Assembly (NCBI GenBank): GCA_036874045.1
Contig: CM072343.1
Location: 12,606,001 to 12,670,000 of the forward strand
From: Cymodocea nodosa
Taxonomy: Eukaryota > Streptophyta > Magnoliopsida > Alismatales > Cymodoceaceae
Direction of reading: 5' to 3'
DNA: 64,000 nucleotides
A model generated the notes under the pieces. That model ran no database searches. It saw nothing but the letters and a program-made list of their open reading frames with translations, and was not told the origin of the DNA. Within the stretch, counting starts at the first letter, position 1, and the number at the start of each line of letters is the position of its first letter. The position numbers and the translations under genes are program-made. This document shows, one piece after another, positions 10,313-21,332 of this stretch.

Positions 10313-10908
10313 TAAGAAAGTTCTAAGTATATAACTTTAAAAAAAAAAAAAAAACTTATTTAAAAAATTGTCACGGTTCAACCAGAAGAATTTGTCGGTT
10401 TTACTGAAACATGTTTTAAAAAGAAAAAAAATCATTGCAGTTCAACCGACAGGATCCATCGGTCTGACCGAAACGTAAAAATATAAAATATATATTATAT
10501 TTAGTTAAGTGTCGGTGTTACCGAGGTATAGTATCGGTTCAACTGATATAAAAAAAAAAATTATTATATATATTCTTATTAGATATAACTTTACGGAAAG
10601 TCTGTTGAGTTAAGTGTAACTCAATGAATTTACTCTGTTGAGTCTAGGAAAAGTTAACGAACTTACCCCGTTGAGTTAACTATAACTCAAGGAAGTATTG
10701 TAGTTAAGTCCACGGACTTAGTCCGTGGAGTTAACCGTAATTCCACGGATGAGAGAGTGAGAGTTGGTGTGGGAAATGATCTGATTACCTGCCTAAACTT
10801 AGGGCTTATTTATATTAAACTTAGGGTTTGGGGGCATTATTCACAGTATCATTTAGAACTTAGAACAATAGAGAGTAAAGCGACTCCGTTTCATTGCATA
10901 ACTCCACG
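10313..10908 (+). other. Spacer between integrase and ORFx
   Basis: No gene. After an A-run come several CGGTTCAACCG / CGGTCTGACCG-type inverted motifs (about 10370-10550), then CGTTGAGTTA / TAACTCAACG pairs (about 10590-10745). A telo-box-like TTAGGGTTT lies at 10821-10829, 80 bases before the ORFx ATG. Confidence 0.6.
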
Positions 10909-13081
10909 ATGAGGAGGATGACAGCTAAGTTCTAGGAAAAGGCAGTAGACACTTTAGAATTTCTTAAAGACTCGGAGGAATGGCACATGAGGCAGAAAAT
11001 CAGAAATACGACGAGAGAAAAAGAACTACAAAAGGTAGAATCTGAACTTTTCAATTGGAGAAGAGTTTTAGTAGATTTAGGTATACAAATACCTCAAATA
11101 ATGGAAACAAGAATAAAGGTTGCTATAGAAATTGCTATAAGCAAAGAGAGAAAAATCAGGCCAAACAACGAAGTTGCCCTAGAATTAATCCAACATAAGT
11201 CCTAGCTCTGGTTCAAAAGATGAATAGGTAGGCGAGCTCAATGGGCGATCTGAGAGCAAGAAAGGAAAGAAAATGAAGAAGAGGCAACTAAAAAACAAGA
11301 GGAACCAACTATTGAAAGACCTGTTCCTAAGGAACAACAGCTAGGACCTTCAGTTCCACCACCAAGGCTGTTGGAACGAGCAGCAATTTTGGGGCCTTCT
11401 ACTGAAAAAGACAAAAGAGAATTTCAAGAACTAGTTCAAATAGGAAAAGACTAAGGAGAACTAGAAGAATTGGCAGTAGCTATAGCACATCTGGTTTTGA
11501 TGCACAGTGCAAAAAGAGGGCTGTAGAAAAGCTGAAAGCCCAATATAAAATCAAAGTGGAACAACATCGTGAAGCTACTACCAAACTTGCTACAAAAGGA
11601 GATGAAGCTAGTCCTTCGAGACTAGTAATTATGGAAAGAGTTAAACAGGAAGAGCAAGTACCTATGGCTCAAAGGCCTGCAAAGCCTATTTTTGTGGATT
11701 TAATTTTAGACGAGGAAGAGGAAGACTAGACACAATTTATTAGAAAAAGGAAAGGAAAAGAGATAGTGTCTGAATATCAAGAGGAGATTAAATCTGAAAG
11801 ACAAATGTCAGTAGAGCTTGCAGAGCCAAATTTTGTAAACCTGCTATTCAATTCTGAAGAGAAGTAGGAGCAGCAGCAGCAAGAGCAAAGAGAAGAAGAA
11901 AAACAGGTTGAAACTAGTCTGCAGCCTGTACAAATAGAAGAAACAGAAATTAGGGTAGAAGCTGATTTGCCCAGAACTCCATCCCAATCTACCATAGAAT
12001 TAGAAAGAATAGTGACAATGTAGATTGGTAGTCAGGAGGAAGAAGAAGAAGAAAAAAATGAACAAGAAGCTGAACAAGTATATATGCAAAGAGAGGACTC
12101 AATAGATTCCACTGAAGAGCAAAGAACTCTTCAGCAAATTTTGGACAGTATTCAAGACAGAGTGGAGGGTTCTGCTGGCTCACCACCACACACAAAAGTA
12201 GAAGCAAAAATGCCAAAATCTGTGGAGCATTTTCAGCAAGTACAAGTTCAGCATTTGGAAGAGGAAGTTCAAGAACAAACCCCTCAAGAGTAACAAATGC
12301 ATATTCCTGATCCTTCCGAAGCAACAGTTTTAAATGAAGTACACTTTTAGAGTCAGGAAGCTTATGGCTGAAACTAGTAAATTGGGACAGAATGCAAGAA
12401 ATCAAAGAATTATTTGAATTCCAAGGTCTACTGAAGTTTATTTCTCAAGAAAGAGGGCATGCAGTATATAAGAATCTAGTGCTTTGCTTTTATACAAACT
12501 TAAGAGAAGGAGAAGGAGGATTAATTTCCAACGTGGAGGAAGCTGATGTATAGATAACACTAGAGCTTCTCCACAACATTCTTGGATTGAAGAATGAAGG
12601 ACTAGAAATTCTAGAAAGCACAACTGCAGTCGAGTGGACAGAGCAAGCAATAAAGGATTGTTTAGCTATCAATCTTGGTGTGTCATTATTAAATAGACTA
12701 AAGCAGTTAAATGGTACAACACACATGATAGTAAACATTCTAATTAAGAATGTCTACCAATGACAAGGCCATGATATAGAACTGAGTCAATTTGTCAAGT
12801 GGGCCACATATGCAGTTGTAAATAGAATTAAGATAAATTGGTCTGTAGTTTTCATCTCTGAGCTGAAAACAATAAAGAAGAAATTATTTTATGGAGATCT
12901 AATTCCACTACTGATGGTGGACTGTATTGATTTCATGAAATGGGCATCTAAAAAGATCAGATCAAGAACTATTTCAGTGAAAGAATATAGAAATTATGTA
13001 GTTGTAGAAAGGATTAACCAATTAGAGTAACAATTAGAAAAGCTCTAGAAGGAAGTAGATGAACTTAGGAGAAAAGATTAA
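10909..13081 (+). pseudogene. ORFx, copy 2
   Basis: It starts at ATG 10909, two codons before a second Met, in the context CCACGATGAGG shared by all copies, and ends TAA 13079. The second codon block has TAG for TGG at about 10933. A one-base loss near 11498 and a loss of about 48 bases near 12365 disrupt the frame. The two SIM-like motifs are present but weaker (IFVDLI and NFVNLL plus acids). The coiled-coil end is preserved with stops inside. Confidence 0.75.
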
Positions 13082-13971
13082 AATTGTATTGTTCGTCTAC
13101 TTGTAATTGTATATATTTGTATGAAAAATATCTGACTAATTGTAATATACACTATTCATATAAATGAATGTATGTTTATCAGAAATTTCTTTTCATTTGT
13201 GTTTGAGAATGATGTACTGGATGAACTATCTTGAATATTAAACAACTGTTTGAACATTATGCAATTTACTGAATGATAAGATTAAAGGCATGATAACTAA
13301 TTAATGCCTGAAAATATCTACATGCTGCCAAGTAAAATATCTGCACAACATGAAATGAACTGCAAGTTAAATATTTATATAATGTTTAGATGTAAATGAG
13401 TTTTAATTAGAATGCTGCATTAATGACATGTATTTAATTTTATTTAAGTTGAAAAAATGCATGAGAGTAGAAAAGTATTTACAAGGAGTAAACTTAGAGG
13501 TTGCTAAGTGTTAACTCAACGAAGTAAGTCCGTTGAGTTAACATTAACTCCACGAGGTCAATAATATAATATAAAGTCACTCCCTTAAGTTATCTGTAAC
13601 TCAACGAAGTTAGTCCGTGGAGTTAGCAGTAGTAACCGAAGCTATTCTGTTGAGTTATCTGTAACTCAATGAGGTTAGTTCATGGATTAAGCTAAACAAT
13701 TATTCTTTTAGCCATGAACGAAACTTCGTGGGTTTAGCAGTTACTGAAATTTGAAATTAGAAGTGGCACACGTACCCATAAAAATAGGAACCATACTGCA
13801 TGTTACAAGACACATTCTTGCAATGAGATTCATTTGCTTTATGGACGTGCATTATAAATATAGAACAGAATGTTGTTTACAAGTTACCAGCATTTGAGAA
13901 AAGAAAATTCGTTGGGGAACTGGAAGGAGAAGCAACTGATTCAACTTCATCCATCAACAACTATCTACTGA
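13082..13971 (+). other. Spacer after ORFx, copy 2
   Basis: No gene. AT-rich, then GTTGAGTTA-type palindromes (13508-13700), the inverted pair CCATGAA...TTCGTGG (about 13714-13733) and the TTaCAAGA/TCTTGCAA hairpin (13803-13823). It matches the spacer before gag in other copies up to the splice donor position. Confidence 0.55.
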
Positions 13972-14009
13972 ATATAAAACTTCAGACTGAATCACAACAG
14001 ATGTAATTG
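13972..14009 (+). other. Exon-exon junction, gag intron missing
   Basis: Sequence ending CTTCAGACTG (13989), which in other copies precedes GTAYGT, is followed at once by AATCACAAC (13990), which in others follows ACAG or ATAG. Exactly the GT...AG interval with gag is absent. The first ATG (14001) is followed by TAA, so the ORF now starts at 14010. Confidence 0.75.
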
Positions 14010-15089
14010 ATGAAATTACCGCTAGACGCACTAAGGGAAGTACTAAGTAACTTGTCAACTAAAGATTTGTGCAGATTGTGTTGTGTATCAAAGGATATTA
14101 AAGACTGTGTTAGAGAAAAATATTTTCATGGACTACAAGCTGCAAAAATGACTAAGATTAGAGATGGATTTTTATGGAAGTCATTTAATTATAGTTTAAT
14201 TAGCTATGAATATCTAAATATGGAAGAAGTTGCTGGAATTCCACCCAATACATTAGAAGGAATAGATAATATTATGGGGATGGATGAAGGATTAATTATA
14301 TATAGAACCAAACCAAGGTATGCAATTCTATTACCTGATATTTTGATTAGAAATTCTCTCATAAGAGAAGAATGGAATATAGGAAGGCCAAATAGATATG
14401 AAGTACCAACTGAAAATTGTGGGTCAGCTTTAATATTTTTTGATAAAAATTCGACCATTCTTGAAAAATTATATTATTGGAGACCTACTGGAAATTGGGA
14501 TGAAGATTTATGCTTAAGTGTGTATAATTTTCTAAATAGATCTTGGATTAAAAACACTATGATATATCTAGGACAGAAATCATTAATTAACAGCATACAT
14601 GTCATACTTGATGGATATATATATCTAGTCATAGATATATCAGTTGCATTTAGATCTGATTTATACATAGTAAGCATAGACAGTTATGATGATTTTATAG
14701 AAATATTACCTATACCAAGTGATATAGCTAAACCACCATCTGCAGAATATGATAAAATTCAATTAGGAATGTGGTATAATGAATATGATGATCCTACTTT
14801 ATGTTTGATAAGATGGTGGGATGAATTGAAGAAATTTCAAATATGGATTATAAAAGACCTAAATGAATGGAAGTGGGAAGAGGAAAATATTGAAATAGAT
14901 GTAGAAATAGAAACAGCTACACTATCTTGGAACAGAAGAGGATCTCTTTCTACATTTCATTTCATTAATGGAAATACACTTATATTTATTATTGATAACA
15001 TACTGCAAGTTTACAAATTAAAAAGGAAAATAGACTGCATTGAAACAGAATTGATAGCAAGAAGAATTATGCCAAAAAAGTTTGCTTAG
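14010..15089 (+). CDS. F-box protein carried by the retroelement, best-preserved copy
   Basis: This is the longest intact copy, about 359 codons from ATG 14010 to TAG 15087. The stop replaces a TGG still present at 5334, and the family's end would be TAA 15135, so only about 16 residues are lost. The F-box is at residues 2-40 (LPLDALREVLSNLSTKDLCRLCC). The C-terminal region has the same WRPTGNW, IRWWDE and FQIWI landmarks as other copies and extends through a segment (RRGSLSTFHFINGN) that is interrupted elsewhere. It lies on the unit lacking gag, so it may derive from the spliced mRNA. Whether it is expressed cannot be told. Confidence 0.8.
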   Translation: MKLPLDALREVLSNLSTKDLCRLCCVSKDIKDCVREKYFHGLQAAKMTKIRDGFLWKSFNYSLISYEYLNMEEVAGIPPNTLEGIDNIMGMDEGLIIYRTKPRYAILLPDILIRNSLIREEWNIGRPNRYEVPTENCGSALIFFDKNSTILEKLYYWRPTGNWDEDLCLSVYNFLNRSWIKNTMIYLGQKSLINSIHVILDGYIYLVIDISVAFRSDLYIVSIDSYDDFIEILPIPSDIAKPPSAEYDKIQLGMWYNEYDDPTLCLIRWWDELKKFQIWIIKDLNEWKWEEENIEIDVEIETATLSWNRRGSLSTFHFINGNTLIFIIDNILQVYKLKRKIDCIETELIARRIMPKKFA

Positions 15090-16194
15090 ACTAACACGTT
15101 TATTCCATTTGTTACTACTTTTTAGTCATGTTCTTAAAGTATGATTCTGTGTTTTTAATGTTGTGTGTAGTCTGCATTTATTTTTAGAAAAAAAAAGAAA
15201 AACAAAAATATCAATCTAGTTTGTTGGTATCTGTTCTGGGAAACCAACTGGCTTGCTTGTGAGCCACCAAAGGCACAGGAGCCTAGGTTCCACACAAGAC
15301 ACTGATTAACAAGTTATGTTTTGTTGTTATATATTCTACTTTTAATTGTGTATGAAAAGTTTTTCAGATTCAAAAATCGAAAGATATTGAAGGAGATATA
15401 GAAGAACAAGGTATGCAATTAATTACTTATCCTAAATTTACATTTAAACTCAGTTCATGGAGTTATTCATTAATTGAACGAATTAAGTTTGTTGAGTTAG
15501 GTGTTAAGTCAACGAAATAATATTCATGCTTGCTGCAATTACTGTATTTATTGAAAAATCTTTTACATTGAGGACAATGCAAAATGTAGGTATGGGGGGA
15601 GGTAATTAAAGTAACAGTCATGTAATTTTGTTAGTTAGAAGAATTAAAATAGTACTACAAAAGTTCTATGGAAGTTGAAAATTTTTGATGAAGTTGTATA
15701 ACTATCTGATAATTGAAACTGTAAAATTTTTAAAAAACTGTAATTGCTAAAATGTTATATTTATAATCTTATATAAGATGCTACAAATTTTACTACTCAT
15801 ACAAATCTAGATATAGTATCTTATGTTTTTGCTGAAATTTATGAGTTTAACAGTTTCACGATTTTAAAAAGAAATCAGAATGTTTAACTGAAACTCAGTA
15901 AATTATCTGAAATCCTAAAAGAGCTGAAATGTTGATTTTTGGATTAAAGGAAATACATATGATCAATGATACATTTAATTTGATTGATTAAACTTGTATA
16001 ATGATTTATGTGTAGATCTTATTAAATTACAGAAAAAGTATGAGCTTATTGATATGGATTCATATTTTAAGTAAATAATAAGACCAGGAATATATGAGAT
16101 TTGTGTTTTATTGCATCTGTATTAATGAAATACGCACATATACTATGTTGAAAAGAAAAAAAAGAGGAAAAAAAGTGAAAAATTTTGAGAGTTT
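15090..16194 (+). other. 3' tail, shortened copy
   Basis: Contains the last F-box codons, the conserved block with CCACCAAAGG (about 15208-15304) and hairpin-PPT module 1 (15566-15602). It then stops at about GAGAGTTT (16194). The last ~700 bases with hairpin 2 and the terminal PPT, seen in other tails, are missing before the LTR. Confidence 0.6.
15566..15602 (+). promoter_or_regulatory. Internal hairpin plus polypurine tract
   Basis: CATTG-AGGA-CAATG then a purine run ending GGGGGGAGG (15588-15602). It is the only PPT left in this unit. Confidence 0.55.
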
Positions 16195-18165
16195 CGTTTA
16201 GAATGAAAAAGTGCATAATATTAATGGTTAAATGATGGTTAATTGCAAGATATTTAGCTTATCATATGAGAATTAAGATATTATGTTATAATTGCATTGT
16301 TATATGCTTTAATGAAAGAATCTACATAATTCCAAGGAATTAATGTTAATTTAGTACATTTCTGAATTGTCGGTAAATTGCAGACTGTGAAATTCTTAAG
16401 TATCCAAATTTTCTGTTATTTCGGAGAGTTATGTTTAATGTACCGAATAGTTATGTTTTAAATGCTTAAAGAATATTTTATTATTTCCTAGATTACACGT
16501 GTTGAAACTACAATGCATGACTTAAGTGGATTTTCGATAAGTTATCTATTAACTATCCGAAATGCATCTGGGCATTGGATAGTTAGATTTGTAAGTGTCT
16601 GAAATATTTGAACTTGTTAAGATAGAATTATGCACGTGTTGAATTTAAATGCTTTAGTATATCATAAGAGATGCACATGTTTAACTCGTTAAGTTAGCAT
16701 AACTGTACACGTTGAGTTACATGAATACATACTAAGGTAACGTATTATGTTAGCAACTTATTTCTTTATTGCGCGTGTTTTATAGTTAAATCAACGAAAT
16801 AAGTCCGTTGAGTTATTTGTAACTCCATGGACCATTTATTTTCTAATATGCCACTGTAGCGGTTACAGAAACAGGACATTCGAAGGAAAACCACAATTGC
16901 ACGTATCACATAGGAAATCGCTCATGGAAGGAAGAAGAAATCACCATTGTTGATATGAACGAAGGAAATCCACCCGATCATCAAAGTAGAAGCAGTTACT
17001 ACTAAGAAATATAAAAGAAAAGAAAAACAAAACGAAGGGTGGTGGCCAGTGTGTGTGCAGAGGAGAAGGACCGTGCTAACTGCAGGCAGTGACGGAAGTT
17101 CCCTGAAGTTCCACACTACCATCACCGCCACCACCATAATCACCAACCATCGAAGGTCTGTGAGGATACTTTCTTGATGTCGGGTCGATTCCGAGCCAAA
17201 CATGATGCCTAACAACCATTGCGAGGAGTGATCGCGTCACAGGAAGGGAAGCCATTTTCACCAAGCACCGACTCATATCTCAGGAGATCGTAAAGCTTCT
17301 AGCTTTAGTTTCGGGTTGATGCCAATATGATGAAGAGGAGATCAACTTGCAATTTTGGACTTGCGATTCTATAGGGAGAGGAGACAGAATTGTAAGTGGT
17401 TAAATTTTCAATGGTGTAATCGTGTTGCATGTAGTGAGGGAAGTTTTTACTATCGATAGAGATTACTTTTGCATTTCACCTTTCGCCCATTTTCATGATC
17501 ATATCAAAACAAAAAATACCAAAAACAACTTATCTGTGTTTATAGTTACTATTTGAGTGTTGTATTGTTTGTTTTATATCTTGATTAATGTTATCATTAT
17601 CAATGTTTTGAATGTTTCATGTTTGTTTAATTTAGAAAATAGAAAATAGTTTTACAGTTTACTGAAATTGAATCGTTCTTGATACTTAAAGATTTTAATG
17701 GTTACTATTTGAAATATCTGAATGTTAGTGTTGCTGAATGATAAATCTAATATTAACTAGCATTAAAGAGCTTAATTGATGTTATTTACGATTTGTGGAA
17801 CCGCCCAATGATTGGCTGAATTCCTCTATAAATAGTAGTATTAAGTTGGATTGATAGCTTCGTTGAGTTACTTCAATTCCACGAGGTTAGTTCATTGAGT
17901 TAGCTATAACTCAATGGAGTGCTTACTGAATATATAAATTTCATTATAAAAACGGAACAGTACACAATTCTTCTTCAATTCTCTATGGGATCGACCTGTA
18001 CTTGCACACAAATATAATATACACTGTGCACTTGCAGTTAAAATACAAATTGAAATTAATATCTAATTTGTGTGAAAGGTGGTTTGTTGACTTCTAAAAA
18101 GGAATTACTGATAAGCATAAAGATAAATTAACTAAGTTATCAAACAGAAGTTAACAAGACAAACA
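16195..18165 (+). repeat. LTR B
   Basis: Starts CGTTTAGAATG (TG changed to CG) and ends AAACA at 18165, followed by a PBS. It serves as 5' LTR of the pol copy at 18273 onward, yet directly follows a tail of another unit. It is therefore either an LTR shared by two tandem copies or the product of a deletion. Its TATA box is at 17010, and a GTAAGT donor is at 17392. It lacks the extra PBS-like repeats seen at other LTR ends. Confidence 0.8.
17010..17017 (+). promoter_or_regulatory. LTR B TATA box
   Basis: TATAAAAG at the same relative place as in the other LTRs. Confidence 0.55.
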
Positions 18166-18172
18166 AGTTTTC

Positions 18173-18190
18173 TAGTGCCGTTGCTAGGGA
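18173..18190 (+). promoter_or_regulatory. Degenerate PBS (tRNA-Asp)
   Basis: TAGTGCCGTTGCTAGGGA differs from the tRNA-Asp(GUC) complement mainly by C/T and G/A changes. It lies 7 bases after LTR B. Confidence 0.7.
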
Positions 18191-18272
18191 ATTGAGTAGC
18201 TAAGCAACTGTAAGTGCTGTTTCGTTTTAATAGCAAGAGGGGTATTGTGTGTTTTCTTCTATAATTGAGAAT

Positions 18273-19191
18273 ATGGCATATGCTTATGCTCAAAGATTTA
18301 GTTAGTATATGTGAATTTTGCAATTCTGAAGGTCACGACATTTCTGATTGTTTGAAACTGAGACGTTTGCAGATGGTTAGATCACATGAACAAGAAATGA
18401 ATTATCTTCAATATAATAGAGCTGAGAATGAGAATCCTATGGTTTACCCAACTGATGGTCAGTATAGAATGTGTAATATGTTGAGAGACACGAAAGTTTG
18501 GGATAGGTATGACAGACTAGAGCGTAGTATAAAGCAAAATATGGACAAACTAGAACACTTTATGTGTCAGCAACAAGAAGTCAACCAATTAAACTATAAG
18601 GAAGCATATTCAAAACCTAAAATTGATATTATATAGGAAACTGAAAAAACTATAATGAAAATCAATCAAAAATTGAATGTAATAAGATTAGATGATTTGG
18701 AAAGAAAACTAAAAGCATTGGACGAGTTTACAATGAAAATACAAGTTATGTAACAGGACAATGAAAATTATAATGTTATAGATCTGCATAATTTGCAAGA
18801 TATACAGACAAAAGAGAATACCAATGCAATAGAATTTAAAGAATGTACTTTAAAACTAAAAACAATTGAAGATCATAATCACGAAAATGATATACAAGAA
18901 TATCATGAGAGTAACAAAAATTTGGAAGATGTATGTATAACACTAAGATCTGGAATTGATATACCACCAAGAATTCAAAAAGAAAGTAATATAAAGATGG
19001 GTAAGAACACAAATCAAAATGATAATGAAAATATAATATCTGAAAATATAGAAATCTATGAAGAAAAGTCTGAATCAAAAAATGAGACTAAAAATGATCA
19101 AACAAATCAAATGAAAGAAAACAAATCTTTTAAATCACAATCATTAGCACCCTATCCTAAAATATTACAACAAACATTTCCTGAAAAATAA
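18273..19191 (+). pseudogene. Zinc-knuckle ORF at the start of pol, copy 2
   Basis: The ORF opens at ATG 18273, about 85 bases past the PBS. An 11-base loss soon after shifts the frame. The knuckle CEFCNSEGHDISDC (18310-18351) is a perfect CX2CX4HX4C nucleic-acid-binding motif. Charged, Asn/Glu-rich sequence with coiled-coil character follows, then the TLRSG motif that in Athila elements precedes protease. A TAG lies at 18634. It ends at TAA 19189, a stop shared by all three copies and in frame with the protease ORF. This is the nucleocapsid half of a split Gag. Confidence 0.75.
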
Positions 19192-21332
19192 GAAAGAATT
19201 AGGGAAATTTTTGAAAAAGTACAAGTTAACATTCCTTTGTTAGACTTATTGCAGACAATGCTACATTGTGCTAAATTTCTTAAGGATTGGTGTACTAAGA
19301 AAAGAGAGCGAAAAGTTTTACGAAAAATCCTTTTAGCTGAGCAAAGTAGTTCCCTATTTCTGCCACAAATTCCTAAAAAGTTATCTGATCCTGGAATCCT
19401 TGTTATATCATGCACCATAGGAAATACCACTCTAGAAAGAACCTTAATAGACTTAGGTGCTGGTATAAATGTTATGCCAAGTGATATATTTGCATCCCTA
19501 GGATTAGAAGGCTTAACTCCTACTAGTACGGTTATTGAATTAGCTGATAGAAGTATAAGATACCCTAGAGGAAAAATAGAGGATGTCTTAATTAAAATCA
19601 AAAACTTTATATATCCTATTGATATTGTAATTTTGGATTCCCAACAAATTAAGCATAAAAATAGTGATACATCTTTGATTTTGGGAAGACCATTTTTAGT
19701 AACATCAGGGGCTATTATAAATTGTAAAACTGGAGTAATGAAGTTAGCATATGGTAATGAGGATACTCAATTAAATATTTTCAAACTAGAAAGGTTTGAG
19801 GAATTAGAAATGTCCTTACATACCATAGACTTTTTAGAGGATGAAGGAGATATGTTAGATGATGTGATTCAAGAAGAATTAAATAGGCAACTCAATTTTG
19901 AAACTTTAGAGGAAAGTGAAAGCATAAATATAGAAGGAGATCAGGAAGAAATTAATTTAGAAAATGAGGATGTTCAATTAGGAGCTCTTGCTTCTAATGG
20001 ACAACATTTAGAATTAAAACATTTACCTCCTGAATTAACCTATATATTTCTGGAAGAAAAACGAACATGTCCAATCATTATTGCTTCAGATTTAAAAGAG
20101 GATCAAATAGTTAAATTAAAAGATGTAGTAAAAACTTATAAAGAAGCAATAGGATGGACTATGACTGATATAAAAGCGTTAAGTCCAACTTTATGCTGTC
20201 ACCATATATATTTAGAAGAGAATGCTAAACCTGTTAGAATTCCTGAGAGGAGATTAAATCTAAACCTTAAAGTAGTAGTCAGGAAGGAAATAGTGAAATA
20301 GTTAGATAATGACATAATTTATCCAATTTTTGATAGCTCATGGGTTAGTCTAATCCATGTAGTTCCCAAGAAATCAGGATTAACAGTAATTAGGAATGAA
20401 AGTCAGGACTTGATACCTACTAGAATTCAGTTAGGCTGGAGAGTGTGTATAGACTATAGAAAGCTGAATGCTGTAGTTAGGAAAGATCATTTTCCCTTAC
20501 CTTTTATAGATCAAATGCTAGAGAAATTAGCAGGGCAAAAATATTTTCGTTTCCTAGACGGGTATTCAAGATATAACCAAGTTCCAGTAGCATTAGAGGA
20601 TCAAGAGAAAACAACTTTCACTTGTCCTAATGGAACTTATGCTTTTAAGAGAATGCCATCCGGATTATGCAATGCACCAGCCACCTTTCAAAGGTGTATG
20701 CAGGGCATATTAACTAGAATGATTGAAGTTTTTTTAGAAATATTTATGGATGATTTTACTATTTATGGAACTTCATATGAAGTGTATTTAAACAATTTAG
20801 ACCAAGTATTAAAATGTTGTGTGGAAAAAAATCTAGTTCTAAATTGGGAAAAATGTCACTTCATGGTTGAACAAAGAATAGTCTTAGGGCATGTTGTTTC
20901 AAAGAAAGGGTTGGAAGTAGATAAAGCTAAAATAGAAGTAATTTCTAATCTACTAGAACCTAAATCAGTAAAAGATATTAGATCATTTCTAGGACATGCT
21001 GGATTTTATAGAAAATTTATTAAAGATTTTAGCAAAATAGCTAGACCTTTAACTAATCTATTAAAAGACGCCCCATTCAACTTTGATAAAAATTGTAAAG
21101 AAGAATTTTTCAAGCTTAAAACTAGCTTAATTTCAACTCCTATAATTCAAGCACCTGATTGGAACCATCCATTTGAATTAATGTGCGATGCATCTGATTT
21201 TGCTGTAGGAGCAGTGTTGGGACAAAAGATAGAAAAATCTCCTAAAGTGATTCATTATGCAAGCAAAACCTTAAACGATGCTCAAGTTAATTACACAACT
21301 ACTAAAAAAGAGCTATTAGCTGTTGTGTTTGC
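19192..21332 (+). pseudogene. pol: Pol protease-RT-RNase H (5' part), interrupted by insertion
   Basis: Same frame as the upstream ORF. Protease has DLGAGINVMP (Asp 19450) and ILGRPFL. RT has WRVCIDYRKLN, FTCPNGTYAFKRMP and the catalytic FMDD (20743-20754). RNase H starts with ELMCDASDF and stops in [11 protein letters not shown] at 20299 replaces TGG. The gene breaks at 21332, where the nested element begins, and resumes at 37598. These RT motifs are those of the Athila branch of Ty3/gypsy. Confidence 0.9.
21328..21332. repeat. Target-site duplication, left
   Basis: TTTGC, repeated at 37593-37597. Together they mark the nested insertion. Confidence 0.9.
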
